Assembly (NCBI RefSeq): GCF_003945595.2
Contig: NW_024104284.1
Coordinates: 1-64,000, forward strand
Length of the DNA: 64,000 bases
Origin: Pipra filicauda
Lineage: Eukaryota; Chordata; Aves; Passeriformes; Pipridae
Direction: 5' to 3'
Shown here: positions 1 to 63,450 of the stretch, in pieces
Layout of the letters: each line of letters begins with the position of its first letter
Position numbering within the stretch: the first letter of the stretch is position 1
Notes under the pieces: generated by a model
The model's database searches: none
Told to the model about the DNA's origin: nothing
What the model saw: the letters and a program-made list of their open reading frames with translations, nothing else
Program-made: the position numbers and the translations under genes

Positions 1-3000
1 AAAAATAATGCTAAAAATAGGATTAAAATGTTACATCCAACAAAAGGAGTTTTAGTTGTAAACATTAAATCTTTTTGTTTGTTGGACCCACAGTGATTTT
101 CTCTTTAAATGACAACATATCAGACTAACATCCTGTTACCTAAATGTTTGCACTGGGTTTAGTCAGTAAATGTCCAGTATATTTAGGATGCTTTCTGACA
201 TAGGTGCATTTTTGTTACCTCTCTTTAGCCAAATGAGCCACTATTTTGCTCTTTCCTTCAGATTAGAGGGAAGATAGGAAGCTGTTTCTTCCCTATAGTA
301 TAGAGTACAGGAGTTTGGTAAGTGTTTGGAGTACAGGCAGTGAGGTTCCAGTGCTTTTTCCTGGTTTGGAGGACATGAGTGGAAGGAACAGGAACATGAT
401 ATCAAAACAAAACGAGCTAAATTATAGTCAGCAAACAGGATGATAGACTTCCTGGAAGCATTTAGTTTACTGCTCAAGTTGATTTAATGATAAGTCAGTT
501 TGTGCATTTTTTTGAGCTCTTCTTTTTAAGAAGAACAACAAATTCAACAGTACCTACTACTGCATCACCATTTAGTTGCTGGAATTTATGACAAACATAG
601 CTGTTTGTTTTAGTTGCATATTTTATTCTTTCAGTTAATTGCAGTCCATAGCAAACTTGAGAAGTCAAGACTAGCACTTAGTTCCATAATTCAGTCAAAG
701 ATATTTTAAGGATGCGGGCCGCTGCTGCTATGTAATTGACCATACTATTTTAGGATGGAAGGTTAGGGTCAGATCTCTTGGGAATGATGGTTTTGTTTAT
801 CTGTAGAGATAGCATCCATTCTGTAAATCATTGCACTGCAGTCTTCACAGTAGAAGAGGCTAAAAAAAATATTTTGAAATGAAACTCCGTCTCTTCTGAA
901 AAAAAGCCTGTGGAAAGTTTCTAACTCTGTGGATTTGGCAACTTTGCTCTGTACTTATCCCAGTTTCTTTCATATGCTGTTGGAAAAAATCAAAGTTTAG
1001 CAATTAGTGATTTTTAACAGGCAGTTTTGGGGAAGTAAGATTAAGGCTGAAAGACCAAGCAGTCTGCTTTTCTTTTTTCTTCCTTCTGACAGAATTTCAG
1101 CCTGTTAGTGTAGTGTCTGCTTCATTTTTGTGTGTGAAGTATTAATTCTTCTACTGGGCTTGTGCTTCATAATTTAAAGTGAACCCATCTTCCCACAAGT
1201 TTTCTTTCTTTTTCCCTTAATTTTTAGTATAAAAGTGAATACTGAGGATCTGAAATAGTGTTAATAGAGAGCATCTTGCCCTGACCTTGGTACCTCACTT
1301 GCCTCCCTGCCACTGGTGCTTCCTACAGTCAGGATCTAAGGGAAGAAGGAAAATGAAGAGGTTTCTATCAGGATCATGTATAGACAGAAGACTTTTGAAC
1401 TTGATCTTGGCATCAGCTGAAGCTACTCTGTAGCCATGGTTCTGCTTCTGAAGCTATTTTGCCTGCATTTTCAAGCTATCTCTACCGGTACATTCATGTA
1501 GTGCCATGGCTCAGATGGGTTGGTAGTTTTTGTGCCACCCATACCCTGTTCCTTAAAAGGGGAAATAGGGCTTTGTTGTGGAGGAGCAGCATCTTGTAGT
1601 CAGAAAATGAATCTGTGGTCACAGTAGCTTTTATTACTGCCCAACAGATGAGCGTTTCCATTTCTCGCTGTCTGCAAATGCAATGCCTTTGATTTGCCCA
1701 GGTATGGCAAATTATAGTGATCTATTATGGGCACAAGGAAAACTTGCAGAGGCGTCATTTCCTCATCCAGAGGAAGGACTGCAGGATCCAAAACTATTGA
1801 AGATGCTGGAAAACAATACTTGATATTTATTTATGGTGGTCTTGATTTCCTGGTCCCACTAACACCATTGTTTTCTTGTGTTGTTCTTAGAAATCTGATA
1901 TCTGGAGTTTTGAATGGTTTAGACAATTCTTTTTTTACTTTGGAGAATAGGAACTGAAAGTTCATCACAGCAAATTCATGAATGAAGTAAAAAATAAAAT
2001 AATAAAATGATGTTCCATATTGTTATGTAACCTCATGTGGAAAGACTGGGTGAGACAGTCTGTGGAATCAACGTGGGTGTCTTGGTAAGCAGCAGTATGT
2101 CCTGGTACGAGCAGCACTCAGTGCTGTCAAACTCCAGTTGAGTATTAACAGAGGGCATTTGTCACCAATGTGCTCTGCTTGTGCTTGCCTGCAGTTATGG
2201 TACTGGTGGTTTGGTGAGGAGGATGATTTGCATGATGCTTTGACAGTTGAATATTTAGTGGTCCTACAGACTGTCCCTGTGGACTGATGGGGAGTGAGAG
2301 TTTTCTTGTACTATTTTTTACATGCTAATATTTAAAAAAATCCCCAAATCTTTCTGCTTCAGCCACAGGATGGTTTAAAGCTTTTGATTACAGCCTAAAA
2401 GAATGAGCCTCTTATTTCAGAAGGTAATAATAAACTCTCTTATCTTAGGGTTCCAGCATTCAAGCAAAAAATTTCATTAAGAAGGCGATGAAAACGGTAT
2501 TGTTAATAAGATTTTGTCTTCTGTTTCCTTATGAAAATGAATGAAAGGAACAAGAGCAGCCATGCAGTCTTTGTATTTCTCAAGAACACACGCTTCACAG
2601 ACGGTGTGGTGAAGTTGAGCAACTATGTTGGAAACTCATCAAAGCCAAAGACAGGCCATAAACCTACATAAGACAAAAAAAAGCGTCTGTGCATGAATAG
2701 GAAAAGCAGAAAAGAAGGGACGAGTGAGAGAAAGATAGCCTGTGAATGTGTGAGGGATTATTTCTCCCCATTATGGATGTAGAATCCAGGTCCATATTTC
2801 TTGAAATTAGGAATTTATTTGACAGTAAGGCAATCCAGCTAATATGGATAAACTCAGTTTGTGTGGCTTTATTCTTGCAGCTTTAATGTGAATGTCAGGA
2901 TGCTCTAAAATCATCTACTTGGTGATCATGGTATCCTTCAAGAAATTAAACCTCTTTGATGGACATAAATGGAGATTAGCATGTAAATAGCCTGTGATAT

Positions 3001-6000
3001 AATTAATGTTCAGCAGATAAATAGATGTTAGCATAAAGGAAAAAGTCAACTAGTTTTTTATCATATAGTCTTTTTGATAGTTATCAAGCTATTAAAGAAA
3101 TAAAAGATGAACTATTCTTTGCATTTGCACAGTTGATGCATCTCAAGAATCAAATATAAGCTAAAAAATATTATTAATGATTGCATTTCCATGGAAATTG
3201 GCTCAAACCCATATAGGCAGATGGAAATTCACAAGACCAATTCAGGGCAAGCAATAGGGACATATAACAATCTTTTGTTTTTTGTATGAAACTGTGTGTA
3301 AAGTAAAATAACTTAATTTTTGATGCAGTTGTTTTCTTTTTGGATTGGAGTTAAGATAACTGACACTGCATCTAATCTTCAGAAACCGGTACTTTTCTCC
3401 TTTTTTGATTTTATTATTTGTATAATGAATTAAAGTTCTACTTCAAAGTGAAAAATACTAAATGCTTATACAAACTGCAATGTTTATGAAATAGTTTTTG
3501 AAAAAGTATTTTAATTAAGATACTTTTAGTTTTTCAAGGTGAATTTTAAACCTATTTCCTGTCATCAGAATATCTTCTGTGGAGAATCAGTCATGGTTGT
3601 GGTTTGATCTTTTAAAACTCCAGTAAGATACAGATGAATGAGGTCCTCTTCTTTCATTGAATGTCACTGATTCCTATGCGATCCTGAATCAGAAATGCTG
3701 GGGGTCTGCAAATCTGAAAGCTGAGCCTGTGGCAGTATGCAGAAATTGTAAACCTCAGTTTACTGCTGCAACCAGTTTGGTATTTCAGAATACACTAGTT
3801 TAGTTTCTTCAACCTATTTTCCAGGGAAATGTTAATTTTTTTTCCTCCTCAGACCTTCATACCTTAAGTAATTACCATGACTTTGGTCAGCCTTGCTTAC
3901 CAGAATTCAGAGTTCTGTTCTGCCCTGGGAAGATTCCATTGACTAGTTGACAAGAAGATTCCATTACTGTTAAGAAATCTTTTAATTTGGTTTCATGTCT
4001 GCCATTGGACAAATACGGTCCTCGGTGCAGGTGTTATATAAGCTGCTGTTGGTAGCAATTAATGCATCTTGGGTTCTGTGAACTGGTTGTTTACTGGTTA
4101 GGGATGGCAGAGGGCATTCATATCAGCGTTACATTTATTTTAAAATTCTGAAGTGTGAAAACTAGGAGTGATAGTAGGAGCTTTGAGTTTGAACAAATAC
4201 TGAAGATTAAAAGTTGTTTTGTATTAGTGCAATGGAACTGTGTTTGTCTGACTGTGACCTTTGGTACTACATGGTGGTACAACCAGAATAGTATAATTCT
4301 CAGTAAATTATTCTTTTAAATATATGTAAGCATGTGTGTTTCTGTGTGTTCTTGAATACCTACCACTATCACTATCTTCAAAAGTAGTCTGTCACTAAAT
4401 TTATTGCTGCTATCTGACCTCTTTACAAAGAGATCCTGTTCTCTGTCTTTGAATTCCTTTGTGAAGAAGATCCTGTTTTCCAATGACATTTTGAGAGCCT
4501 TGGAGTCATACAAAAGGGAGTGGGGGGGAGGAGGAAGAAGAAATTTAAAACTGCAAACCCGTGTCTCTTTACCAGGGCAGGCATATAGGACTTCCGTTTG
4601 GTTTAACTATCTGAATTCAAATACTCCCTTGAAGGTTTGCACCAAAAATTAACTGCTCTACATGTCTGTATAGCAGAATTGCTATTAAGACTATTTTGTT
4701 GCTAATAAGAGAATTGCTGTTAAGACAGATTGCTATTCTGCTGCCAGAATGGTTCTCCTGATCCCAAGTGTGGGGTATATATAGTCTTGGACTTCAAATT
4801 AAGGACTGAATTCGTGCAGATGCTTCAGCCACTTTGTTCATGGGGACTATCATCAAAGCTGACTTTAATGACCATTCTGGCTGCTTTTGCTGTTTGGTAC
4901 ATTGTTCCTTGAGAGTTGTGACTGAACAGATATATAGTTAATGCTACACATCTGAGGTGAGTGGATAGGTTGCAGGTGAGTATTATCTTGGATTTCGAAT
5001 AAACTCTGGTTTATTGTACACAAAATTGCAAGCTTTTATTTCCCCCCTGATTTGCAGAATATGAAACCATGAGTGCAACAAGAACATCATACGAAAACTG
5101 CTCTAGGGGTATTGTTTCAAATGCATCTGGAAATGCAAATCTTAGTATTCTTAAATAGTGACAATGTTGTATGCGTATTTCGTCATTACTGGTCAGAGGT
5201 GAGCATGATAGGGATAACTGTAAAAGTCTGGATTCACTTTAATTTTTGTTGTATTTCTTGGGAGCACATTCTCCATGATGCTTTTTCTTTTTGTTTACCC
5301 TAAATTTTGTTGACAATACTAAAGCCTTGATTTGGGTCTGGGATTATTTGCTGTTTTCAAGGCCTTCTTAAGACTTAGAATTTGTATTTATTTAATAATT
5401 CTTCAGCACTGTCTGTGTTGCTTAACTAGTGGCTGAAATGAGTTCAGAAGCCAAGAACATCTTAACTCTCAGTGAAATAAGTAATCTAAAATAACACAGT
5501 TTTCTCAAGACCTTATTTTGCCTTGTAGATAAAAGTTGTTTCACAGTGCATTTAAATAGCAACATTGTTGTAGTAGAGAACTGGATTTTTTTGATTATGG
5601 AGATTCTCAGCTAGATATATTTGTAGGCGAGTATATATCATTGTCTGGGAGTTTTTGCAAAATAAGACAATTTTCTTATTAAGTCTCAGAAATGTGGCAC
5701 ATGATTGTTGCATGAACTGAGGCATCATTGCATACAAGTCTGTCAAAATACAGACCTGTCTAAATGGTGAGTGATAGAAATTACCCAAGACATAAGAGAG
5801 ATTTCCTTATGTAGGGAAGTTTCTGATTAGCACTAATTGGGAAAGAACTTAAATGGGATGTTTCAGCTTTTTTCTGTGATCAGGAGAGCACTTTTTAGAA
5901 GCACTACACTCACTACAGCTTCCTTGTTGGCTTTGCAAAGAATTGAAATTGGGGTAGAAAACTGCTCTTTCATATTCTTCTTTGCTTTGTGTTTTTCTTG

Positions 6001-8803
6001 GCATAAGTGTGAAAATACAAATGACAGCCAGAATTGGCACAGGATAGTGTTTGAGAAGTAAACTTTATTTACACAGCTCTGGCAATAAAAATTGTAGAAC
6101 TCTCAAACATTCTAATTCCTAATTAGCATGTACCCATATTAAACTTTAAATAAACTCATATTTAAGGACTGTCCATTCCAATATTAGGAAAAAAAAGTGT
6201 TATGTTTTGAAAACTTAGCATGGAAAAATGGTTTGCTGAGCTTCCATTATGATCTCCTGTCAGTAGTTGCAAGTTTTCTCAGTTTATAGGTAAGACAGTT
6301 GATTTTTTTTTTCAATTGGCTGCCTTAATCATGAAGGATTTAATAATTTGTTTTCATTAGTGCTGAGTGAACCTTCTTCCCTTATTCAGATGATTTGGAT
6401 TTAAATTCTGAAAGTGGAGACGTGATGTGTTATTTCAGGTTTCCTTCTCATAATTGGTGATAAAGATTATGGCTTTCATAATTCTGGTGGATACTTTTGA
6501 GTCAGGAAAGACTCAAACTTGTTTTTAAACATGTTAATGAACTTTAGAAAGATATAGGAGATGAGCAAAGAATTAATTTCTTGTAATAGTTTTGAGATTT
6601 TTATTATTTTTCAAATTGAATCAGGAAATCCAAAAATCCTTTCAAAGGGGTCATTTGTGACAAATATGTATCATATATTTCTCATCTTCTACACTTTCTG
6701 AATTTCCTGATTTGCTACAAGAAATTTGATGTGTAGAATTAGAGAGTTGTCTCAAAAATATTTTGGAAATGTTGAATTCTTCCAAATTGATGCACACTTG
6801 TTCTGAGGTTTCCTAGATTCTAGTTTTGATTTGCTTTTAGTGGACACAGCTGAATTCACTGAGATTTCCTAATAAGAACCTACTGTTCTGTAAATTCAGG
6901 AAACTGCTGACTTTTATGAGAGGTAAACTGTTGGTAGACGTAATTTCTTTTCCATTCCCACTTGAGTAATACAAGATCAGTTATGTGATTAGCAGTATAT
7001 TATTCATAACATGCACATAACAGGACCATATGATGTATTTCCACAGAGAATTCCTGATACATGTAAACATTTTTCAATACAGAGTATCATTTTCCTCGAA
7101 AAAATCTTAAAATCTTCAAAATACAGTGAAGATTAATCTTGGCATGCTGGAAACACTTCATTTATTGATATGGATGCCTTTTGTTTGGCTGGTTTGTCTA
7201 TCACAATCCCAGCAGGCTGCTCAGAAATTCACATGGGTCAGGCAAGTCCCCTTTTTTGCCTTCTTCAGCCATTCCGTTGGTGATGCTGAGACTGGAATCT
7301 AACCTGTTTGCAGGTTACTTTAAAATCTAATCTGTTTTAATGGGATAAAGTCTTGGTTAGCAGCAACCCACGTTGCATAAAATATTTACCAAAAATATTA
7401 GACAGACTGTGCCTTCTGTTCAGCCTGCAGACGAATGTACATCCCTTATGCCATTGTATGGCCTTTTGCTGAAGCTCTAGGTAAGCTATATTTTAATCAA
7501 GCGTGAATTTAGAGGATCGTCTAACAGTTTTCTGTATGTGACATCAGATCATAGGAGCATGTGTGAGCCAGCCTGACATCCAGCCTCTGATTTGGTAATT
7601 CATTTTGGCATGATCTCAACTGCAAGCTTGAGAGTAACTCCATTGTTACTTGTCAACCAAACTTCTATGGACCAGCAAGAGCACAGCTAGTCTTCAGAAA
7701 AACAGGTTCCTGAAATGAAGATACTAGATATGGGTGACAGTATTCTTGACATCTGTGAAGAAAAGGAATAGGTATCTTCTGAACTGTGCCAGGAAAAGGT
7801 TGTACTAAATCTTTTTGAGAATGGTTTCAGTACCAGGAAGAGGGTGGAGACATCTGACTTCCCGCCTGGCTGTGGGGAGCTGGACTTTGACTATAAATCT
7901 CTTGCTTTCATCTGCTGTGGAGCTGAAAGGAAGGAAGGGATCAAAAGTGAAAGCACAGTCATAGTTCAGGTGATTTTTAGAGGTGGGGAAGATCAGTCTA
8001 GGGGGCACTTCCTTGTCAAAGGAGTGAACTGACTTTGGAGTCTCAGTGTGCATGAAGGGAAGAACAAGATGTGCAGTAAGAAGTCCAAAAATATTGTCAG
8101 TGACTAGGAAATGCAGAAAAGGTGATCTAAATACAGAACAGGGTGAGGAAAGGCTTTCTTGTTCTTTTTTTGGAAGAAGTTTTTTTATGTGGTAGAGAAA
8201 GAAAATAAAAAAGAAAAACATGATAGAGAAAGGGTTAAGATTACCCTGAAATGTGCCAGCAAATTAGTTATGTATGAGAAGGTTCTGAAGTTCTATGTTT
8301 CTTCAATGCAATGATTTGTGTGTGTTTACTTATAAATTCATGTTTACTTAAGAAGCCAGAGATGGTCTTTCAGGTAGACTGATGATGCCCCTTGGGGTGA
8401 GATGAATGGAGAAGGGAATAGTTTGGTTAGTTGTGAAAGGAAATTAGCACTAGAATGGCGAGTATTGCAGATGTGATCCATCTGTTCTGTACTTATAGGT
8501 ATCAGAATATGAAGCCAGCTTTGAAAGTGGTTCTAGGTACAGTAGGGAGAAAGAATGTATCTGACCTTGGCTGATGCTCTTGCTGCTGGTTGTGATTCAT
8601 CCAGTCCTGCAGGCAAGATGGGAGAAACAGGTGGTGCCTCAGCTGGTGAATCACTGGAGAGAGAAAGAAGAGTCTTTTGTTCAGTAGCAGAAGCCAGCCT
8701 GAGCAGCTACTGCCACTGCTTCTGGCATAGGTTAATAGGAAGAGGAGAGTAAGTACACAGTTTTTGCCACAGCTGCTATTGCTGCTGGAGTCTTCTCTAT
8801 TGA

Positions 8804-8819
8804 TTTTTTTTTTTTTTTT
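8804..8819. repeat. Poly-T tract (T16)
   Basis: Uninterrupted run of 16 T on the + strand in intron 1, without a recognisable retroelement body next to it. Confidence 0.9.
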
Positions 8820-9523
8820 GGGCAAAATCAAACAAAAGTGCTTCAACAAAACTGCTGCAGTGTTCTTCTGGGACTATTGTGTTCTAAATTTGTGAAGATG
8901 AGCTTATTATCATAGACTCAAAATTTTTGTATAAAAATATGAACATTTTCCTTGTTGTGAGTTTCTTTAGGATTTTGTCTTTTGACACTGTGCAAAATCA
9001 AATTGTATTCAGTTTTAATGTACGTAACATTTTGCTAGCTTTATTCAGCAGACTTAAATGTGATAGGTTGGGCACTTTAGTTGAACTAGTTTTCCTAAAG
9101 TGAAAATGTACAGGAAATGATCTTATTAAAAATATCTATGCTTTTTACAATCCACCTTGGTTTTGTTTATGACAGTATAGATTTAAGGGTAGAAAGACTG
9201 TTAAAAGAAGTTTGAAGGGAAAAAATAAGAAACAACTTCTTAAAAATTCTTTTCTCAAATAAAAACCAGTATTTATTTCTAGGCTCAAAAAAGTAGGATT
9301 GCTTTCAGAAAGCTAGTTAAATTTATTTTGTGATCCAGGTGCTCTGACATAATTTCAAGACTTAACTTTTTTATCTGTCAAGAAGGCAAAAAACTCTTTG
9401 TGCCCTCAGAGTCTTCTGCAGGCAGACTTCTTTGTTTTCCCTGGTTTCATTCCAGATGTCAGAGAAGTCATTTGTACTGTTGGCAGCTCCATGTGCTATC
9501 TGCAGCAGTGGTAGGTTTTTTCT

Positions 9524-9550
9524 CCCCCCCCCCCCCCCCCTTTTTTTTTT
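9524..9550. repeat. C17-T10 homopolymer junction
   Basis: Seventeen C followed directly by ten T on the + strand. The minus strand is therefore A10-G17, a run able to form G-quadruplex-like structures. No element body is recognisable on either side. Confidence 0.9.
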
Positions 9551-12075
9551 CCCAACACACAGAGCAACTATGGAGAAAAAAACCCACCAAACAACCAACA
9601 ATGCTACTCTTATTTTGATAAGACCAGAAGTCAAAATCCCTGTAACAGGAACCCAGTGTGTGTTCTCTGTGAAAAACGCTACCTCGCAAAATGGCAGCAG
9701 ACCAGCAGACAGGCAAACACATTAGTGTTTATTTGGCATAATAAACAGATTCTTTTATAATTCTTTGAATTTGGATTTTCAGTGGTTTATGTTTTCATTT
9801 TCACTCCCAGTGTTTCCTGTACTGTGTTACTGCAATGTCAGGTAAAGGGTAAAAAGAACAGGGAGTAGTACAGGAAGTATGTAACAATAGTTTGTGGGTA
9901 ATAAATACACAGTCATGAAAAAAGGATGTAATTATCTTCATTGATATTATTAGCATGGAATCTTCTCCAAATGATCTGTGTAATTTTTTGCCACATTTCT
10001 CAAAGGTACAGGTGAGTTACTCTCCTCCTTAGCAGCGTGGTACTGGGACTCTGAGTCATAGCCAGAAATAGAGGCGTTTATGTCCCCAATAGGACCTGAG
10101 TGGAGTTAGGAAACTTTAGTACTAAACTGTTATATATTTTGTGTGTAGGTGATCCCCTATTCCAGGGGGCTCAGTTGGTACCCCATGTTTTGGTTTGCAA
10201 GTTTGTCAAACTTCTAAAGATCATCAAATTTCTTAAGACGTGACTCTCCCTGTTTAGAATTTTCTCAGCATTTTGAGGAATTTCTTCTCCAAAGCAGGTA
10301 TATGCTGATCATACAGATGCTATTCTGTGTTAATGAAGTTTCCAGAAGGATGCTCTAGAAAATTTAGGTTTGTAATTTCAATGTCAAACTTTGTGGAGAC
10401 AGGGGTTGTAGCACTCTGAGTGACTCAAGGATATTCCTAGAATGACAGAGTTTTCCATAAACAGTTCTAAAACTTGGCAAACAAAACTGGGTGGTGGTTT
10501 TTTTAATGTAAATAACAAACATCCTCTTTTATATTTGCTCTTCACCTGATCTTTAAGATTTATGGCACCCAGCCAATGTTCTGCTCTGAAATGTTGCATG
10601 GAGATCTCTTAAAAGAGAAATCATCTATAGTCTGACGGGCAGAGAGCGCCAGGAGCAGGGAATCTCCATTTGCAGTGCTGTAAGGTTGAATCCCTGTACT
10701 ATAGCAGTGTAGCTAGAATGCTGGTGGCACAAGATGAAAATTTGGAAAATTGTGTTCTGTTTTGACCACGTGTCTTTGCTGTTACTTGAGAAAACTAAGA
10801 ATTGAAAGAAAGTTAAGGGAAACTCTGGAATTCACTTGAAAAGCTTTGAGAAAGTTGAGAGACTAGGTGACAATGGTCTGGGATCCAGGGGTGCACAGAG
10901 ATAGATGTATGTTATTCTCTGGCTTTGATGTTGTGTTATGAAACATCTACACTAATGTAGATGAATTTTTGTTTGGTCTAAAAATGGGAATGATGTATGA
11001 CAATTGATTCCTAGAGTTGTTTGCTCAGTCGAGGAGCAGGATCTATTCCATATGTGTCCTTTGTAATTGCTTTGCTCCTTCATGTAATGGGGTGCTCAGT
11101 AATGAGTCTGGACTTGAAGCAGTATACTTTAAGTAATGGCAGAATTTTTAGAAGCAACTCAGTTTTTTTTTTGTCCAGTTCTTTAATGAGTCATAAATTG
11201 GCTGAGATGTCCATTTTACATTTATTTCTTCTTTTTTTTTTTTTACAGGTGTGGTGTTTTTCTATGATTATTAGTACTTTATGCAGTATATCTTCAAAAG
11301 CTACTATAATTTTTTTTCCATTAACTCAGGAGCTCACAGCTCCTGGGTAGGTTTCTGCCTATCCTTATATATTTTCCTTTTAAAGTCTTTACGTCTGTGT
11401 TGGGGTCCTCCTTACAGTTATGTCTGCAAATTACCTGCTTTTTCTCTGTTTACTAATTTTTGAAGAACTGTTCATGGTTTTCCTTGGTTGATGCTCAAAT
11501 AGTTCTGGAGATTTTTTGGAATAGTCAGCTCTCTCTCAGACCTGCCATGTGTTCATGCAAGTTCAGAGCCATTTGTCTTTTCATAGTTGCAGTGCTGGAT
11601 TAAGGTTATCTTACACTGTAAAAAACCAATTACTTCTTCATCCTCCTGCATGATGAAGACTGACTGTTCTCCCTAGTAAAGGGAGAACTAAAGTCCTAGT
11701 GGAGAGTAGTTATGTGCATGGAGTCAGTGGAGTCTCCATGTTCCAGGAAGGGAGTTGGTAAGGCGATTTGCATCCTGGAAACCTGAATCATTGCTATGCA
11801 TTTCTCATTCCACAGCAGTTGAAGCCCACCAAGGATCAGTCTTGGTGGCACATGAATGGAGGTAGACACCTCCATCCCTACCTGCATTCCCCTAATTCTC
11901 TTAAAGCACTCTTCCTAGGAAATGTGAGATTATTCCAAATATCTTGCAATATGTGTAGCTTTGTAGTGCTCTCATGTAAGTGCCTGAAAGATTCAAATGG
12001 TCACACCCATTGATTTTTGGGACACAGTGTTATGATTTTTTCAAGAAGCAAATCTGCATTGATAGGGACAACAAT

Positions 12076-12200
12076 GGAGCTCTAAGCAATCTGGTCTAGT
12101 GGAAGGTGTCCCTGCCCATGTCATGGAGGTTGGAATGAGGTGATCCTTGAGGTCCCTTCCAACCCAGGTGATTTTATGATTCTGTAATGATTCTATGATT
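12076..12200 (+). mobile_element. CR1 LINE, 5'-truncated 3' end
   Basis: Shows the CR1 3' untranslated signature in order: 'gagctctaagcaa', 'gaaggtgtccctgcccat', 'ggttggaatgaggtgatcc', 'ggtcccttccaaccc', then the terminal octamer series 'gattctgtaatgattctatgatt'. Only the last ~125 bp is present, the usual outcome of avian CR1 insertion by target-primed reverse transcription. Non-autonomous and dead. Confidence 0.93.
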
Positions 12201-12293
12201 TAGGTGGCTAATCTTGGGGGAAAACTGGCATTATGACTACACAAGCCCTACAGTATGAGTACAGGAAAACATTACGTGGCTTGCACGAAGTTT

Positions 12294-12355
12294 CTGGAAG
12301 GGACTGAAGTTATCCCAGGCCTCCCTGGAAGAGACTGAAGTTATCCCAGGCCTCC
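12294..12355. repeat. 31-bp tandem duplication (2 copies)
   Basis: Copy 1 at 12294-12324 and copy 2 at 12325-12355 differ at one base (ggaagggac versus ggaagagac). Both contain 'gactgaagttatcccaggcc'. A recent local duplication in intron 1, just downstream of a CR1 tail. Confidence 0.9.
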
Positions 12356-14211
12356 CTACCTTAATTAGTGGTTTGTGTCTAGGTTCTGCAAGAGTTTGGA
12401 TTTTCCTGGATTTAGTTACTGATAACCTCTGCAGATGTCTGGGACAGTGCTGCTTGGACAACTGTTTATTGCAGCTGATTTATACTCTTCATGACCTCAT
12501 GACTCTCGGCTAGTGTCTTGAATCACTTGAGAATAACTAATGCCTCAGCTCTCAGTTCCTTCTCAGTTTCACCTTCAGCCAACTTAATGTTCACCTTCCT
12601 TCACAGCTACAGGAAATGAAGATCTTCTGACATGACATGAGTGCAGATGAGCAGTATGTTTGGTCTATGGGGAAATAATGTGAACAGAGAGAAATTACAG
12701 ATAGTAAAAATAGACATGAGTTTCAGGGGTAGTTCTTGTAATTCTTTTTTCCTCTTCAGTTTTAAAGCATATTTAATAGTGTTGTATAGTTTAGTGAAAA
12801 CTTCCAGAAATTAACTTGGAGTCATGCAGGCTTTCACTCTCTGTGGGATTGGTTGTACAGTGTGCAGGCGATGCACACAGCAAATTTGCCATAACCTTCG
12901 AGGGTATTCATAGCAAGGAACAATATAAAAGGGTGTTGTTCACAAACAGTTAACTGCTGCAAATGAGTTAATGGTATTTTTTTTAGCACCAATAAAACAT
13001 TAGAAAGAAAGAGGGGTTTAACGAACTAGAAAATCTACATCGTTGTAGAGGGTGATAGGAAACATACAGTATGCTGGCAGTATTCCAAACTTAATTTGGT
13101 TTATGTCCTGGATAACTAGATTTGACTCTTCAGTAATAAAAATGTGTAATGCCAGCTACATAGTCCTCTTCAGCAGAGAAAGGATCTGCTGCTTGGGAAT
13201 AAAAATGTTTAAGTGCCAGCAGAGAGAAAAAAGGGTTGCTGTGACTGCTATCTTTCCACACGGGGGTTATTTATTGTCTCTTTTATGGAATTTGCACCAC
13301 GTCAGAATTTAGATGAGCTCATGTACAGTGTACAATGCACAGTGACTGAAATGGTTATGAAAGACATGACATTGGCGCACTTGTGGTGCCAGGTTGAATG
13401 ACTAAAGAATGTGTATGTCTATGTGAAGAATTATCAGGGTAAGACTGTAGATATCTACAGTGTGTAGATATTTTTCAGAACATACCCATGTCTTTGTAAT
13501 GAACTGAATTAATAAAAATTCTATATTTTGTACATGAGATATTTATTTCTTTTGGAATGACTTACTGTACATATCTTCCTCTTTTTGTGTCCAGTTCTTG
13601 AATGTAAAATAAAAGAAAACTTAGTATTTTGGTATTTCATTGATGGTATTACTATCTTCTCATTTGATCCCCAGGGATTAGATTCTTGGGGAGGGAAGAG
13701 TTTTCATTAAGCAAAACCAGGTGCAGTTGACTGTTGTTTAAGCCAATTTACTTTACAATAGGTTTGATCAATAATACATCTGAAATCTGACTTGAGGTTG
13801 CTATGTAAAAGTTAGATTTCATAATAGTATCTCCTGATCAGTTTAACTTGAAAATTAGCAGCTTATTTTGGCTTGTCTTGTACTCGATTTGTGAAGTGCT
13901 AGAGTAAGATTTTGAAAATTAATACATTTTGTTCTTGCTTGATTGTAATACGGGTGCAGGCTGGAATGGTACTTCAGAGAATGCTCAGTTTCTCAGCTTC
14001 ATTAATATTTCACTGTTTAACTCTTTTTAACACTACATTAGAATAACAGGACTACAAAATGTTTTATAAATAAAATACTTGTTTTAGATTCTAGGTAATA
14101 TTCTGATGTGACTCTATGTCAAATTTGGGAAACAAATTAAAGCATAACATGCCAGAAGTTGTTCAAGTCTTCCTGAAATAACTTTTTCCTTATTTGTCTT
14201 GTTTCATGCAG

Positions 14212-63450
<49,239 letters not shown>

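Larger units (their letters stand above)
1..14211 (+). other. Upstream intron of PREX2 (intron 1, 3' part)
   Basis: No exon, promoter or CpG island is visible. The first coding exon of P-Rex2, which should carry the DH start and a glutamate corresponding to human E30, is not present, so the intron begins before the window. Contents seen: a CR1 3' end (12076-12200), C17T10 and T16 homopolymers, a 31-bp tandem duplication, an 8-bp-stem hairpin at 10944-10963 and a 16-bp palindrome at 13445-13460. Open frames here (the longest, 138 codons, lies on the minus strand at 7805-8221) have no recognisable family and are low-complexity at their start. The intron ends with a normal pyrimidine tract and CAG. 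Confidence 0.85.

Noticed and set aside
7805..8221. Longest open frame outside PREX2 (138 codons, minus strand)
   Set aside because: Starts with a low-complexity Phe/Ile run from a T-rich tract. It has no recognisable domain or promoter and lies in a deep intron, so it fits chance.
11232..11350. Strong acceptor look-alike (T-run followed by acag) followed by an open stretch in intron 1
   Set aside because: The translation has no P-Rex similarity, no fitting donor follows in the right phase, and the known protein has no residues to place here.
1..14211. First coding exon or promoter of PREX2
   Set aside because: Looked for the DH start (LSELQKTERDYV-type) and a CpG-rich promoter; neither is present, so the 5' end must be outside the window.
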